Source: Melieria omissa
Lineage: Eukaryota > Arthropoda > Insecta > Diptera > Ulidiidae
DNA length: 64,000 bases
Assembly (NCBI GenBank): GCA_963971225.1
Contig: OZ020267.1
Location: forward strand, 2,666,001 to 2,730,000
Direction of reading: 5' to 3'
Part shown: positions 63,176 through 64,000 of the stretch, one piece after another
Position numbering within the stretch: the stretch's first letter is position 1
How the letters are laid out: each line of letters starts with the position of its first letter
Made by a program: the position numbers and the translations under genes
The notes under the pieces: generated by a model
What the model saw: only the letters and a program-made list of their open reading frames with translations
What the model was told of the DNA's origin: nothing
The model's database searches: none

Positions 63176-63339
63176 CACGCGCCAACAATAATTACTTTAA
63201 TGCTTTAAATCAAAATAGTTTCCTTCGACCAAATATCAGCTACATCTACACGATTCTTCTTCTTTCAAAACGTTCTTTTAATTCACAGTAGCAGTGCTAG
63301 TCTCGGCCGAAGGCAGACAAAAACAAACAAAACATGAAC
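63176..63339 (-). promoter_or_regulatory. BCAS2 upstream region
   Basis: About 160 bp separate the start codon from the MITE at 63343. No TATA box is visible. A TTCTTCTTCTTTC pyrimidine tract lies near 63256-63268. If the promoter is compact, the transposon lies at its outer edge. Confidence 0.35.
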
Positions 63340-63342
63340 TTA

Positions 63343-63830
63343 GAGCCTATTTACCCGAAGGCTTTTTCCCCCTGCGTTTTTTGCAACTCTCTTTTGAAGT
63401 TGCTGCGTAAATCTTCATGCATTTACATGAAGACTTTTTATTTGCAACTTTGCTTGGCTTTTTGGACGTTTAAGCGGCCAATCTTCTTTCATTCACATTT
63501 TCGCGTAGTTTTGGACATTCTCATTATTAAAAGAAAAATGGATTTAAACAAAGAAGAAATCATTGAAAATATTTTAGAAGTCACTGAAATGGCTATTAAC
63601 TGCTCAAATTTAAATAATAGGAAAGATGTAAATACAATTAGCAAAGCGTCCGGCCGGTTTGAAATTTGAAGAAAAGTGCGAAAAAGAGCAAAGCAAATGT
63701 CCAAAAAAACCCTGGAATTCGCTGATCGTGCGTGTTTGCCTACCCCGCTGACTTCTCACCACTTCTCGCCAACAAACTCGTCACGCATGACTTTTAACGC
63801 AGGGGGAAAAGCCTTCGTGTAAATAGGCTC
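63343..63830. mobile_element. Harbinger-like MITE with TTA target duplication
   Basis: The left end GAGCCTATTTACCCGAAGGC and the inverted right end GAGCCTATTTACACGAAGGC form terminal inverted repeats that continue for about 37 bp to CCCCCTGCGTT. TTA flanks both ends (63340-63342 and 63831-63833). A 3-bp TTA duplication with G-rich tips fits the PIF/Harbinger superfamily. A small frame, MDLNKEEIIENILEVTEMAI onward, lies inside but has no recognised domain. Non-autonomous. Confidence 0.65.
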
Positions 63831-63833
63831 TTA

Positions 63834-64000
63834 GTGTTTTTGTTGTATTTCAGCAAAAAATGTTTTCACATTTTTCATAGGTGTCACTGTTCGATTTTGG
63901 TCAAATATTTTACATTTCTTTTGCTTTATGGCTTTAAAAATCTGTTGCATGCATCAGAATGTCGTTATATGTTACGATTTCGGGGACAAATGGTTCACAT
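63834..64000. other. Right-edge non-coding sequence
   Basis: I see no gene or repeat in this last stretch. It may belong to the flank of the next gene beyond the window. Confidence 0.4.

Overview
The window reads as a piece of an insect nuclear genome, most likely a dipteran and probably a true fruit fly (Tephritidae). The support is: short introns with GT/AG ends in housekeeping genes, very abundant CAA/CAG and CA/GT microsatellites, protein families of the fly type, and many small cut-and-paste transposon remnants. The family-level guess is inference from general character; no marker gene fixes it.

Positions 1-36220 contain no gene I can support. They hold a pentanucleotide array at the left edge, microsatellites, local duplications, LTR-like remnants, tRNA-like (SINE-like) Pol III promoter remnants, and several non-autonomous DNA transposons: a pogo-like element near 23.1 kb, a long foldback element near 26.0-26.8 kb, and a TTAA-flanked piggyBac-like element at 29.6-30.6 kb. 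Somewhat GC-richer stretches alternate with AT-rich ones and may be regulatory, but this is not shown.

Positions 36338-58120 hold one large plus-strand gene encoding a secreted mucin-like chitin-binding protein. Three coding exons are joined: 36338-36494 (signal peptide), 50548-57692 (the giant mucin exon) and 57836-58120 (last chitin-binding domain). The deduced protein is 2528 residues with 13 CBM14-type cysteine motifs separated by Ser/Thr/Gln- and Thr/Pro-rich mucin blocks. It resembles Drosophila Mur89F, an assignment from architecture and remembered neighbourhood only. Its 14-kb first coding intron carries a complete non-autonomous hAT element with a perfect 8-bp target duplication and two small TTAA-flanked elements.

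Positions 58.8-63.2 kb form a compact housekeeping cluster: ADAT2 (minus; tRNA A34-to-I34 deaminase subunit), SMUG1 (plus; uracil-DNA glycosylase, two exons) and BCAS2/SPF27 (minus; spliceosomal Prp19-complex subunit, two exons). ADAT2 and SMUG1 are divergent from a 574-bp spacer; the mucin and ADAT2 are convergent, as are SMUG1 and BCAS2. The genes share location rather than a pathway. A Harbinger-like MITE with TTA flanks lies just upstream of BCAS2, and the window ends in non-coding sequence.

No new enzymatic or defence system was found. The most notable content is the reconstructed mucin gene and a set of transposon remnants whose ends and target duplications can be read to the base.
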